Below are positions 1 through 8,526 of a stretch of DNA of 49,761 bases, piece after piece (the first letter of the stretch is position 1; every line of letters begins with the position of its first letter). The stretch spans positions 1 to 49,761 of the forward strand of contig JAPOXD010000025.1 in assembly GCA_026707285.1 (NCBI GenBank). The letters run 5' to 3'. Both the position numbers and the translations under genes were made by a program. Source of the stretch: Chloroflexota bacterium. GTDB taxonomy: Bacteria; Chloroflexota; UBA11872. The notes under the pieces were generated by a model that saw only the letters and a list, made by a program, of their open reading frames with translations, searched no databases and was not told the origin of the DNA.

Positions 1-1268
1 ACGGCGCTGGCGCTGGTTCGCGCGCCCTCGCCAACCGTCACGGGGGCGATCAGCATGGTGTTGCTGCCGATGAAAGCTTCAGCGCCGATGACGGTGCGGT
101 GCTTGGCCGTACCGTCGAAGTTGCACGTCACCGTGCCGGCGCCGATGTTTGCACCATCGCCAATTGCCACGTCTCCAAGATAGCCGAAATGGTGCACGTG
201 CACGCCACTCCCTAGTGTGGCGGCCTTGAGCTCGGTCTGCGACCCAAGGTGACTGTCGGGCCCGATGGCGCAGCCGTCGCGCACGTGAGCGAACGGGCCC
301 ACGACGACGCGGTCGCCGAGCGTCGACGCCGACACCCGCGACGACTCGACGACGCAATCGTCGCCCACGGTCGCGTCGATGAGCCGGCTGTTCGGGCCGA
401 TGGTCGATCCGGCGCCGATCGAGGTGGCGCCCTCGAGCGACGTGCCCGGCAGCAGCACGGAACCCGCCTCAACCGTCACGCCGCGGTGCAGATAGGTCGT
501 GGCCGGGTCGCGCAACTGCACGCCCCGCGCCAAGTGCGCCTGGCGCAGTCGGTGCTGCATGGCCTGCTCGGCCTCCGCCAGACGGGAAAGGTCGTCGCAG
601 CCGATGGTCTCCGCGTCGTCGGCGATCAAGTGGGAGACCACCTGGCGGCCATCGGCGACGGCAAGCTCGACCACGGCCGTCAGATATCGCTCACCGGTCG
701 CCGGGCTGGCGGGTACCTGCGGCAGTGCGGCGCCAAGCCACTCGGCGTCGAACGCCATCAAGCCGGAATTGCACGAGGTCAGGGCATATGTGGCCGGGTT
801 CGCATCGGCGGCCTCGACAATGGCTGTCACAGATCCGTCGTTGGACATCACGACACGGCCGTAGCTGCCCGGCGCGGGCGCCTGGGTCCATCCCACGACG
901 ATCGCCGCGTCTCGCTCATCGCGCAGGGACGCCATCTCGCGCACGGTATGGGCCGTGAGCAGCGGCGAGTCTCCAAACATGACGACGGCTGTGCCGGGAC
1001 TCTGCGAGATGCCGGCTGCTTGCGCGGCTGCGGCGGTCCCGTAGTCGTCGGGCGGCTGCTCGACGATGCGCACGTCCTCGCCCACGGCATCTCGCAGGTC
1101 GACCTCGGGCGACGCGACGACCACGATCGGGTCGCAGCCGGCTTCGCGCGCGGTTGCCACCACGTGCGTCACCAGCGGCCAGCCGGCGACGTGATGCAGC
1201 ACCTTCGGGCCGGAGGCGGCCATGCGCACGCCGCGGCCCGCGGCCAGGATTACTGCGGTACAGGTCAT
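1..1268 (-). CDS. glmU: GlmU, bifunctional UDP-GlcNAc synthesis enzyme (C-terminus cut by window edge)
   Basis: This cytosolic enzyme acetylates glucosamine-1-phosphate and then uridylylates it to UDP-GlcNAc, the precursor of peptidoglycan and surface glycans. The N-terminal part is a nucleotidyltransferase fold with the loop LAAGRGVRM near residue 10. From about residue 245 the protein turns into hexapeptide repeats of a left-handed beta helix (for example IGAGSTIGPNS, then VVVGPFAHVRDG), with the acetyltransferase motif CNFDGTAKH near the visible end. About 422 codons are present; the family is usually 450-460 residues, so roughly the last 30-40 lie beyond base 1. The ATG at 1268 is the only sensible start because tRNA-Gln ends 13 bases upstream. 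No clear Shine-Dalgarno is seen. Expression probably comes from read-through of the tRNA transcript. Confidence 0.96.
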   Translation of the reverse strand, partial: MTCTAVILAAGRGVRMAASGPKVLHHVAGWPLVTHVVATAREAGCDPIVVVASPEVDLRDAVGEDVRIVEQPPDDYGTAAAAQAAGISQSPGTAVVMFGDSPLLTAHTVREMASLRDERDAAIVVGWTQAPAPGSYGRVVMSNDGSVTAIVEAADANPATYALTSCNSGLMAFDAEWLGAALPQVPASPATGERYLTAVVELAVADGRQVVSHLIADDAETIGCDDLSRLAEAEQAMQHRLRQAHLARGVQLRDPATTYLHRGVTVEAGSVLLPGTSLEGATSIGAGSTIGPNSRLIDATVGDDCVVESSRVSASTLGDRVVVGPFAHVRDGCAIGPDSHLGSQTELKAATLGSGVHVHHFGYLGDVAIGDGANIGAGTVTCNFDGTAKHRTVIGAEAFIGSNTMLIAPVTVGEGARTSASA

Positions 1269-1281
1269 GAGCGGCTCACGG

Positions 1282-1353
1282 CTGGGGAGGGAGGATTCGA
1301 ACCTCCGAATCGCGGATTCAAAGTCCGCTGCCTTACCCCTTGGCTACTCCCCA
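1282..1353 (-). tRNA. trnQ: tRNA-Gln (anticodon TTG)
   Basis: A full cloverleaf can be drawn on the minus strand. The 7-bp acceptor stem is TGGGGAG/CTCCCCA, the anticodon stem is GCGGA/TCCGC with loop CTTTGAA (anticodon TTG), and the T stem is GGAGG/CCTCC with loop TTCGAAT. The discriminator base is G. The U1-A72 first pair is typical of glutamine tRNAs. CCA is not encoded: the bases after the discriminator read CCG. The gene lies between ispE and glmU on the same strand, has its own promoter upstream, and its 3' end is 13 bases before the glmU start. Confidence 0.97.
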
Positions 1354-1362
1354 TCCAGGTTC

Positions 1363-1391
1363 AGCGTAGAGATCGGATAACAACGGGTCAA
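1363..1391 (-). promoter_or_regulatory. Sigma70-type promoter for tRNA-Gln (and glmU)
   Basis: On the minus strand a -35 box TTGACC (1391-1386) is followed after 17 bases by a -10 box TACGCT (1368-1363). Nine bases separate the -10 box from the mature tRNA 5' end, so the predicted transcription start is nearly at the tRNA. The -35 resembles those before rpsU and fakA in this window. Confidence 0.6.
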
Positions 1392-1392
1392 C

Positions 1393-1410
1393 GGATGCCA
1401 TCCCGCATCC
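1393..1410 (-). terminator. Hairpin just after ispE (weak terminator candidate)
   Basis: GGATGC and GCATCC form a 6-bp stem with a 6-base loop directly after the ispE stop codon. There is no real U tract (it is followed by GTTGACC, which is the -35 box of the tRNA promoter). It may slow or end ispE transcription, but support is limited to the inverted repeat. Confidence 0.3.
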
Positions 1411-1411
1411 G

Positions 1412-2266
1412 CTACGCGTCGGCAGCGGGGCGAAATTGGGTGAGATGCGTCCAGTGGCCGGTGGCATGCCCGCGCTCAACAGCTTTCTCGGCAGTGGAAA
1501 TGTCGGCGAACAGGCCGAAGCAGGTGGCGCCGCTTCCGGCCATGAGGGCTGGACGAGCGCCTGCCGCGCGAAGCTCATCGAGAAGGTAGCCAATGACCGG
1601 GGCCAGCCTGATGGCGGGCGGCGTGAGGTCGTTGCCCAGGAGGTCTGCCGGCAGGCAGCCGTCGGTGATCGCGTCGGCCAGGGCTATCGTCTGGTGGCCA
1701 TCGCTCCACTCGGAGGGTCGCAACTCCGCATATACATCGGCTGTCGCCAATTCGATATCAGGACGCACCAATACGACGTGCCGCATCGGGGCGGGCGGCA
1801 GATCTCTCAGGTGTTCGCCCCGCCCGGTCGCCAGCGCCGTGCCGCCGCGCACCAGGAACGGCACGTCGGAGCCCAAATCAGCGCCGATCTGCGAGAGACG
1901 CGCGTGATCGACGCCGGCTTCCCAGAGTTGGTTCAGCGCCGCGAGCACGGCGGCCGCGTCCGAGCTTCCGCCTCCCAGACCGGCGGCTGCGGGGATCCGC
2001 TTCTCGACGCTCACGCGCGCGCCGGACGTCACGCCGAGCGTCCGGCGCAGCAGATGCGCTGCCCGCAGCGCCAGGTCGTCCTCCGCGGCCAGACCTGGGA
2101 GTGACGGTCGACCGCTCACGGTTGGAGCCGCCTCCACGCTGACTTCGTCGGCCAGCTCCAGCGTCTGCATCACCGTCACCAGCTCGTGATATCCGTCCGG
2201 ACGGCGGCCGGTGACCTGCAAGCCGAGGTTGATCTTGGCCGGGGCCGCACGGGTGAGGCGGCGCAT
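1412..2266 (-). CDS. ispE: IspE, 4-diphosphocytidyl-2-C-methyl-D-erythritol kinase
   Basis: A GHMP-family kinase that phosphorylates CDP-methylerythritol in the MEP route to isoprenoids such as undecaprenyl phosphate and quinone tails; cytosolic. The 284-residue length is normal. Near the N-terminus is PAKINLGLQVTGRRPDGYHE, the substrate-binding start typical of IspE. The ATP-binding glycine/serine motif PAAAGLGGGSSDAAA is near residue 95, and the third GHMP motif MAGSGATCFGLF is near residue 245. It is followed (upstream on this strand) by ybeY with a 3-base gap, so the two are co-transcribed. Its presence shows that the organism uses the MEP rather than the mevalonate pathway. Confidence 0.97.
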   Translation of the reverse strand: MRRLTRAAPAKINLGLQVTGRRPDGYHELVTVMQTLELADEVSVEAAPTVSGRPSLPGLAAEDDLALRAAHLLRRTLGVTSGARVSVEKRIPAAAGLGGGSSDAAAVLAALNQLWEAGVDHARLSQIGADLGSDVPFLVRGGTALATGRGEHLRDLPPAPMRHVVLVRPDIELATADVYAELRPSEWSDGHQTIALADAITDGCLPADLLGNDLTPPAIRLAPVIGYLLDELRAAGARPALMAGSGATCFGLFADISTAEKAVERGHATGHWTHLTQFRPAADA

Positions 2267-2269
2267 CGC

Positions 2270-2737
2270 CTATGCCGCCGGGACTGGGTCGCGTGTCAGC
2301 CCAATTGACGCCAGGATCTCCTCCTCGACGTTCCGCATTCGCCGGTATTCCTCAGCGTCGTCGTGCGTGAAGCCGGCGAGGTGGAGCAGGGCATGGGTGA
2401 CGAGATAGGCGAACTCGCGCTCCGTGCCATGCCCGTGCGCCTGTCCCTGCCTGACCACGCGCTCGTACGAGAGCGCCACGTCACCGACGGATTCCGGGTC
2501 GGATCCGGTCCCGGCGCCGTCGGGCGGGAACGCGAGCACGTCCGTCGGCTTGTCGACGTCGCGGAACTGCCCGTTCAGTTGGCGCATTTCGGCATCGCTG
2601 CAAATCCTCAGCGCAACGGCGCCCCGCAATCCCGTCGCGTCGGCGGCTGACCTGGCGACTCGCGTCGCCAATTCGCGCAATGGTTCGGGCAAATCTTGTT
2701 CGTCGACCAGGTCGAGCGTCAGCGTCGCCCGCGTCAC
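2270..2737 (-). CDS. ybeY: YbeY, endoribonuclease for rRNA maturation
   Basis: A single-strand-specific metallo-endoribonuclease, known in other bacteria for 16S rRNA 3'-end maturation and ribosome quality control. The 155-residue length fits. The zinc site is seen as HALLHLAGFTHDDAEE near residue 115, which keeps the family H-x3-H-x5-H pattern. A conserved stretch MRQLNGQFRDVDKPTDVLAF precedes it. The ATG overlaps the stop of the YqeY-like gene by one base, so translation of the two is probably coupled. Neighbours rpsU and RNA/translation genes fit the role. Confidence 0.95.
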   Translation of the reverse strand: MTRATLTLDLVDEQDLPEPLRELATRVARSAADATGLRGAVALRICSDAEMRQLNGQFRDVDKPTDVLAFPPDGAGTGSDPESVGDVALSYERVVRQGQAHGHGTEREFAYLVTHALLHLAGFTHDDAEEYRRMRNVEEEILASIGLTRDPVPAA

Positions 2738-3189
2738 TAGTCGGTGAGCAGGGCGCGCACCGTCGCGCTCACGGCCTTGCCGTCAACCGTGCCTTGCGCG
2801 CGCAGGCGGGCCATCAAGGGGCCCATCACGCGGCCCATGTCGCCCGGACCGGAAGCGCCGGTGTCGTCGATGACGGCGCGCGCCGCCGCCTCGATGGCTT
2901 CGGCATCGATGACGGGAGGCAGGTAGGCGGCGATGACCGCGAGCTCCGCCTGCTCCTCGGCGGCCTTGTCCGCACGGCCGCCGGATTCGTAGAGCTTGAT
3001 GGCTTCTTCGCGCCGGCGGGCCTCGCGCGCCAGCACAGCGCGCACCAGGTCGTCATCGGCGTCCTGCTGTTTGTCCTTGGCCTCGTAGGCAATAGCTGAC
3101 CGGATCGTCCGCAAGAGGCGTACGCGCGGCTGGTCGCCGCCGCGCAGCGCGGACGTGAGGTCGCCGGAGATTTGATCGAGCAAGCTCAT
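2737..3189 (-). CDS. GatB/YqeY domain protein
   Basis: A 150-residue helical protein of the YqeY family, related to the tail domain of the GatB amidotransferase subunit, which contacts tRNA. Its start MSLLDQISGDLTSALRGGDQ, followed by a segment like RLLRTIRSAIAYEAKDKQQ and the ending MGPLMARLRAQGTVDGKAVS, are typical. The biochemical role of free-standing YqeY proteins is not settled. It lies directly after rpsU, a pairing common in many bacteria, and overlaps ybeY by one base. Role in tRNA or ribosome handling is inferred from relatives and context only. Confidence 0.9.
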   Translation of the reverse strand: MSLLDQISGDLTSALRGGDQPRVRLLRTIRSAIAYEAKDKQQDADDDLVRAVLAREARRREEAIKLYESGGRADKAAEEQAELAVIAAYLPPVIDAEAIEAAARAVIDDTGASGPGDMGRVMGPLMARLRAQGTVDGKAVSATVRALLTD

Positions 3190-3229
3190 GCGATGGATGG
3201 AGGTGCGCCGCAGCCGGCGCGGACTTGCG

Positions 3230-3445
3230 CTAGAGCGCCTGGCTCTCCGCCTGCATCGCCTTGAGGGCCGCGCGCCGGGCTTTGCGGCGCTTGGCCGCCG
3301 CCTTCTTCTTGCGCAGCACGCTGGGCTTGTCGAACGCGCTCCGCCGTCGAGACTCCGTGATAATGCCTTCTTGCTGCACCTTCTTGTTGAAGCGGCGCAG
3401 CGCGGCGTCGAAGCTCTCGTTGGCGCCTACAGTAATGTGAACCAA
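3230..3445 (-). CDS. rpsU: Ribosomal protein S21
   Basis: A 71-residue small-subunit protein that sits near the mRNA exit / anti-Shine-Dalgarno region. The sequence begins VHITVGANESFDAALRRFNK and is very rich in Arg and Lys in its C-terminal half (RRKARRAALKAMQ), as expected for S21. The start is TTG at 3445. It is supported by a strong GAGGAGG element five to eight bases upstream and by the family's N-terminus; longer open frames upstream have no family match. It heads the minus-strand operon with the YqeY-like gene, ybeY and ispE, and has a structured leader (see the entries just upstream). Confidence 0.93.
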   Translation of the reverse strand: MVHITVGANESFDAALRRFNKKVQQEGIITESRRRSAFDKPSVLRKKKAAAKRRKARRAALKAMQAESQAL

Positions 3446-3457
3446 GAACTCCTCCTC

Positions 3458-3469
3458 GGCGTTTCCGCC
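3458..3469 (-). promoter_or_regulatory. GAAA tetraloop hairpin at the rpsU ribosome-binding site
   Basis: GGCG-GAAA-CGCC forms a small stem with a GNRA-type loop immediately before the GAGGAGG Shine-Dalgarno of rpsU. It lies between the terminator-like hairpin and the start codon and could influence ribosome access or protein binding. Support is from base pairing alone. Confidence 0.4.
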
Positions 3470-3470
3470 A

Positions 3471-3495
3471 ATAAAAGACCCGCCGCTCGGGCGGG
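3471..3495 (-). terminator. Terminator-like hairpin in the rpsU leader (candidate attenuator)
   Basis: On the minus strand CCCGCC-CGAGC-GGCGGG forms a 6-bp all-GC stem with a 5-base loop, followed at once by TCTTTTAT. This is the best intrinsic-terminator shape in the window. It stands upstream of rpsU and downstream of the rpsU promoter, with no minus-strand gene before it to terminate, so it is a candidate attenuator rather than an end-of-gene terminator. Confidence 0.55.
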
Positions 3496-3592
3496 CTTCA
3501 GTCGGTCGCGAACAACGCCTGGGGGTATCGGAAAAGGTGCCTCCTGGCGACGCACAGCCAGTTCTGCCAGCCACTTCGCAGCAGCCACGGCT

Positions 3593-3622
3593 ATCTTAGG
3601 AGCCGGATGATTCATCGGTCAA
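3593..3622 (-). promoter_or_regulatory. Promoter of the rpsU operon
   Basis: On the minus strand TTGACC (3622-3617) is followed after 18 bases by TAAGAT (3598-3593). The same combination, TTGACG - 18 bases - TAAGAT, precedes fakA. The predicted start near 3586 gives a leader of about 140 bases before the rpsU TTG, long enough to hold the two hairpins listed above. Confidence 0.6.
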
Positions 3623-3653
3623 TGCAGATTTCGATGCTGCCTGGGTTCGAAAC

Positions 3654-4691
3654 GTGATCGACGTCAACTGGCTCGCGCTGGCCATTGGAGCGCCGCTGGT
3701 GCTCCTCATGACGTTGGGGATTCGCACCCTCGCTCGTCGGCGTGGGTGGATGCACCAGCCGGGACCGGGTCGGATTCACGCCACGCCCGTGCCGCGGCTC
3801 GGCGGGGTGGCCATGTACGCCGCCTTCGTCGTCGTGGCGCTGGTGGTGGCCCAGCCCTACGACCTGGCGCTGGCCGGTCTGCTCGGGGGCGCGACGGTGA
3901 TCGTCGGCGTGATGCTCGTCGACGACATCCGCGGGCTCCGTCCCCGCGACAAGTTCCTCGCCCAGCTTGTGGCCGCGGCCATTCCGCTGGCCTGCGGCAT
4001 TCGCATCGATGCCGTGAGCAACCCGCTCGGCGGCGTGCTCGATCTGCCGCTGGTGATCGTGGTGCCGTTCACCCTGTTTTGGATCGTCGGCATGATGAAC
4101 GCCATCAACTTCACGGATGGGCAGGACGGGCTGGCGGGCGGCGTGTCGACGATCGCCGCCCTGGTGCTGGTGGTGCTCTCGAGCCGCCTGGGACTTCCCG
4201 ACGTGGCGACGCTTGCGTTGGCGCTGGCGGCCGTGTCGCTTGGTTTCCTGCCGCTCAACTTTTACCGCTCGAGCATCATCATGGGGGACAGCGGCTCGCA
4301 TTTTCTCGGCTTCAGCCTGGCGGTGATCGCGATTCTCGGACCGGCCAAGATCGCGACGGCCATGCTCGTGCTCGGCGTCCCGATCCTGGAGGTCGCCTGG
4401 TCCATCGTCCGTCGGCTGGCCGCAGGCGGAAGCATGAGCACCCGTGACGCGCGACACCTGCACCATCGGCTGTGGGAAGCGGGGCTGGCGCAGCCCGTGG
4501 TGGCGCTGTTCTACTACGTGGTGGCGACGGGTCTTGGGGTCATTGCGCTGCTGGTGGAACGCGTGAACAAGGTCTACGCGTTCGTCGGACTCATGGGCCT
4601 GTTGCTGTTGTTGCTTTTCGTGCTGGCGCGCCTGCCCCGGCGGCGGCTCATCGGCCGCCCGGTCGAGTCACCGCGCATGGCCGAGCGCTAA
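3654..4691 (+). CDS. MraY/WecA-family undecaprenyl-phosphate sugar-1-phosphate transferase
   Basis: A 345-residue polytopic membrane enzyme that transfers a sugar-1-phosphate from a UDP-sugar to undecaprenyl phosphate, starting a surface glycan or teichoic-type polymer. Visible family motifs are the lipid-site start RIHATPVPRLGG, the aspartate pair VDDIRGL, NAINFTDGQDGLAGG near residue 145, NFYRSSIIMGDSGSHF near residue 200, and the late histidine motif DARHLHHRL near residue 265. About ten hydrophobic helices can be counted. The HLHHRL motif and the lack of MraY-specific neighbours favour the WecA/TagO branch (UDP-GlcNAc as donor) over MraY. Start is GTG at 3654. It is divergent from rpsU; no clear promoter was recognised. 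Confidence 0.9.
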   Translation: MIDVNWLALAIGAPLVLLMTLGIRTLARRRGWMHQPGPGRIHATPVPRLGGVAMYAAFVVVALVVAQPYDLALAGLLGGATVIVGVMLVDDIRGLRPRDKFLAQLVAAAIPLACGIRIDAVSNPLGGVLDLPLVIVVPFTLFWIVGMMNAINFTDGQDGLAGGVSTIAALVLVVLSSRLGLPDVATLALALAAVSLGFLPLNFYRSSIIMGDSGSHFLGFSLAVIAILGPAKIATAMLVLGVPILEVAWSIVRRLAAGGSMSTRDARHLHHRLWEAGLAQPVVALFYYVVATGLGVIALLVERVNKVYAFVGLMGLLLLLLFVLARLPRRRLIGRPVESPRMAER

Positions 4692-4730
4692 CCCTGTGAT
4701 AGCTTTGACGGTGTCCACGGGAGACGCTGC

Positions 4731-4943
4731 ATGAAGCCCGATATTCACCCTGACTACGTCGAGTGCGCCGTCACGTGCGCCTGCGGCAACAGCTTTACGA
4801 CGCGCGCGACGGTTCCCGCCATCAACGTTGACGTGTGCGCCGAGTGCCACCCGTTCTTCACGGGTCAGCAGCGACTGGTCGACACCGCCGGCCAGGTGGA
4901 GCGGTTCGAGCGACGCCGCAGGCGAGCGCGCGTCAAGGCTTAG
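4731..4943 (+). CDS. rpmE: Ribosomal protein L31 (zinc-binding form)
   Basis: A 70-residue large-subunit protein that bridges the two ribosomal subunits. The start [11 protein letters not shown] and the [18 protein letters not shown] motif are characteristic. Cysteines at 16, 18, 36 and 39 form the CxC...CxxC zinc site of the C+ form. It precedes DUF1385 and prfA, a gene order common in Chloroflexota and Firmicutes. Confidence 0.96.
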   Translation: MKPDIHPDYVECAVTCACGNSFTTRATVPAINVDVCAECHPFFTGQQRLVDTAGQVERFERRRRRARVKA

Positions 4944-4945
4944 CT

Positions 4946-4973
4946 ACGGCTACGCGGCGGGCGCGCCGTGTTT
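4946..4973 (+). terminator. Weak terminator candidate after rpmE
   Basis: ACGG...CCGT with inner CGCG/CGCG pairing and a 3-base bulge makes an imperfect stem followed by GTTTCCCCC. The T run is short, so strength is doubtful; it may only partly separate rpmE from the following gene. Confidence 0.3.
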
Positions 4974-5000
4974 CCCCCGACATGATCGACGGCAGACCTA

Positions 5001-5949
5001 ATGGCGGCTGACGCGCAGAGCAACGAGCTCCGCATCAACTACGGCGGCCAGGCCGTGCTCGAAGGCGTGATGATGCGCGGCCGCAAGGCGCTCGCGACCG
5101 CCGTGCGGCATCCCGCCGGACATATCGTCCTGCGGGCGGAAACGCTCGATCCCGACAGGCTCTCGCAGCGGCTGCGCCGCGCCTATTTGCTGCGTGGCGT
5201 CGTCGCGGTGTGGGAAATGCTGGTCATCGGCATGCGGTCGCTCGGCTTTTCCGCGCGCGTGCAGATGGCGGAAGAAGACGGCGCCGAAACCGAGGCCGAA
5301 GAGTCATCGGCCTACGTCACCGGCAGCCTGGTATTTGGGTTGGCGCTGGGTGTGGCGCTGTTCTTCGTGCTACCGCTCGTCATCACGTCGTTCGCCGACG
5401 CGAGCGTGGAGTCGGATCTCGTCAGCAACATCATCGAAGGCGGCGTCAGGCTGGCGGTATTCATTGCCTATCTCGGCGGCATCGGCCTCATGCCCGACAT
5501 CCGGCGCGTCTGGATGTATCACGGCGCGGAGCACAAGACCATCAACGCCCTGGAGGCCGGCGAGCAGCTCACGACCGCCAACGTGCAGCGGCAGAGCCTG
5601 GCCCATCCCCGCTGCGGCACGGCGTTCCTGGTGATGCTGGTGGTGATTTCGATCATCGTGTTTGCGTTTCTGGGACGGCCGCCGTTCGTGCTGCGCGTGC
5701 TGTCGCGCATCGCGTTGCTGCCGGTCATCGCCGGCGTCGGATTCGAGCTGATCATGCTGACGGCGCGGTATCGATCGAATCTGTTGGCCCGGATCGTCTC
5801 GGCGCCCGGCATGTGGGTGCAGCGCCTGACGACCCGCGAGCCCGACGACGACCAGGTCGAGGTGGCAATCGCCGCCATGGATCGCGTGCTGGAGGACGAG
5901 GCGCAGCTGACGTCGCTGCGCCCCCAGGTTCAGCCGGTGGTGGTGCCGC

Positions 5950-5957
<8 letters not shown>
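5001..5957 (+). CDS. DUF1385 (YqhQ-like) membrane protein
   Basis: A 318-residue member of the DUF1385 family, whose function is unknown. It starts with the family signature INYGGQAVLEGVMMRG near residue 13 and has the conserved motifs YHGAEHKTINALE near residue 173 and HPRCGTAFL near residue 205; the histidines, glutamate and cysteine suggest a metal or catalytic site. Hydrophobic segments lie near residues 110-132, 148-165, 208-228 and 235-255, so it is an integral membrane protein. Its stop overlaps the prfA start by 8 bases, implying translational coupling. The tight pairing with rpmE and prfA is widespread, but it does not by itself reveal the role. Confidence 0.9.
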
Positions 5958-6994
<1,037 letters not shown>

Positions 6995-7017
<23 letters not shown>

Positions 7018-7873
7018 GGCCACCCCGAGGAGCGCCGACGAGTGGCGGCGCCAGGCCGTGACCGAATTGCGCGCGGCGGGAGTCGACACGCCGCTGCTGG
7101 ACGCCAACGTCCTTCTGGGTGAGGTGCTCGACGTCGATCCGGGTCAGATCCCGCTCTGCGGCGACCGGCTGTTGACGGCGACCCAATCGCGGCGCGCCGC
7201 GGCAATGGTTCAGCGGCGCGCGGCGCGCGAACCGGTGGCATACATCGTCGGGTGCCGGGCATTCGCCAATGGCTCGGTCCGAACGACCGCCGACGTCCTG
7301 GTTCCACGGCCCGAAACCGAGGCGCTGGTGACCGCGACCCTCGCGGTCACTCTCGAGTTGCGACCGCGAGCCGTGATCGACGTGGGCACCGGATCGGGAG
7401 CCGTGGCCGTGGCGCTGGCCCGGGAGCTGCCGGAGATTCCGGTGGTTGCGAGCGACGTGTCACGGGCGGCGCTCGGCGTCGCGCGCGACAACCTCGCGGA
7501 TTGGGGCGTGGCTTCGCGAATTCGTTTGCTGCGCGCCGACGGATTGCGCCCGGTGTGCCCGAGGCAGATGGTGGTGACGGCAAACCTTCCCTACATTCCA
7601 TCCGCCGTGATCCCGACGCTGGCGCCGGAGGTCTCGCGGTGGGAGCCGCGCCAGGCGCTCGACGGCGGCCCCGACGGACTTGCTGCCGTCCGCAGCCTCA
7701 TGCGTCAATGCGCCCAGACCCAACCGCTTGCGGTGCTTCTCGAAGTGGCCCATGACCAGCGCGTCCGAGTCTCCGCCTTGGCCGCGACCGCGGGCTTCAC
7801 CTGTCATGCGGTGCACCGAGACCTTGCGGGCCATCCGCGAGTGCTCGACCTTCGCCCGATCGGCGCGGGATGA
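6995..7873 (+). CDS. prmC: PrmC, release-factor glutamine methyltransferase
   Basis: It methylates the GGQ glutamine of release factors using S-adenosylmethionine. An N-terminal helical domain (DEWRRQAVTELRAAGVDTPL) leads into the SAM domain with VIDVGTGSGAVAVALA near residue 115, VPRPETEALV before it, and the substrate motif ANLPYIPS near residue 190. The usual motif is NPPY; NLPY is a permitted variant of the same methyltransferase signature. The ending ALDGGPDGL is typical. The start is uncertain: GTG 6995 is chosen because the conserved N-terminal helix needs it, but ATG 6965 is also in frame. Either overlaps the end of prfA. It overlaps gmk by 4 bases. Confidence 0.92.
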
Positions 7874-8526
7874 GCCGCAACGCCGCCCCACCGCCACGGG
7901 GTCTGCTTTTCCTGGTGACGGCGCCGACCGCGGCGGGCAAGGACAGCGTGCTGCGCACGCTGCGAGGCCGAGGCGTCGACCTGTCGTGGGTGACGACCGC
8001 CGTCACGCGCGCGCCGCGCGAGGGTGAGGTCGATGGCCGCGACCACTTCTTTCTCGAACCGGCCGAATTCGAGTCGCGCCTGCGTGCGGGGTGGTTCCTG
8101 GAGTCGGCGCGCGTCTACGGGCGGCTCTACGGCACGCCGCTGCATCAGGTCCAGGAACCGCTGGCAGCCGGCCAAGACGTGGTGCTGCGGCTTGATGTGC
8201 AGGGCGCACGGGAGCTGCAGCGTCTGGTGCCGGAGGCCATCGTGATTTTCATCGAACCGCCGTCGGTCGAGGAGGCGATGCGTCGACTTCAGACGCGTGG
8301 CACCGAATCGCCCGACGAGTCCGAACGGCGCCTCCAGGCCATGCTCGGTTTTGAAATGGACTTTGCCTCCCGGGCGGACTATCGGGTGCCCAACGCCACG
8401 GGCGAGCTCGAGGCCGCGGCGGACCAGGTCTGGGCCATCGTCGAAGCCGAACGGCTGCGCGAGCCCCCGCGGCGAGTGGACCCCGCGACGCTGCGTCCCT
8501 GGAGCGATCCGCCCGTCGAGCCGTGA
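7870..8526 (+). CDS. gmk: Guanylate kinase
   Basis: It phosphorylates GMP to GDP with ATP. The 218-residue protein has the P-loop APTAAGKDSV near residue 18 (with Asp where many P-loops have Ser/Thr, as I recall for some relatives), the GMP-binding TRAPREGEVDGRDHFFL near residue 45, and the LDVQGARELQ strand near residue 110. The ATG overlaps the stop of prmC by 4 bases and the stop overlaps the GTG of priA by 4 bases, so the three are co-translated. Confidence 0.95.
   Translation: MSRNAAPPPRGLLFLVTAPTAAGKDSVLRTLRGRGVDLSWVTTAVTRAPREGEVDGRDHFFLEPAEFESRLRAGWFLESARVYGRLYGTPLHQVQEPLAAGQDVVLRLDVQGARELQRLVPEAIVIFIEPPSVEEAMRRLQTRGTESPDESERRLQAMLGFEMDFASRADYRVPNATGELEAAADQVWAIVEAERLREPPRRVDPATLRPWSDPPVEP

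Noticed and set aside
249..1589. A 446-codon open frame on the plus strand across glmU and tRNA-Gln
   Set aside because: It lies opposite the clear glmU and tRNA genes, is rich in Arg, Gly and His as expected for antisense of high-GC coding DNA, and has no recognisable domain.
3471..3500. The rpsU-leader hairpin as a plus-strand terminator
   Set aside because: Read on the plus strand the stem is followed by CTTCAGTC with no T run, and no plus-strand gene ends nearby; only the minus-strand reading fits.
7921..7950. P-loop of guanylate kinase ending in Lys-Asp instead of Lys-Ser/Thr as a sign of an inactive enzyme
   Set aside because: Guanylate kinases vary at this position (for example Gly in Bacillus), I recall similar Asp forms in relatives, and the rest of the enzyme is intact.
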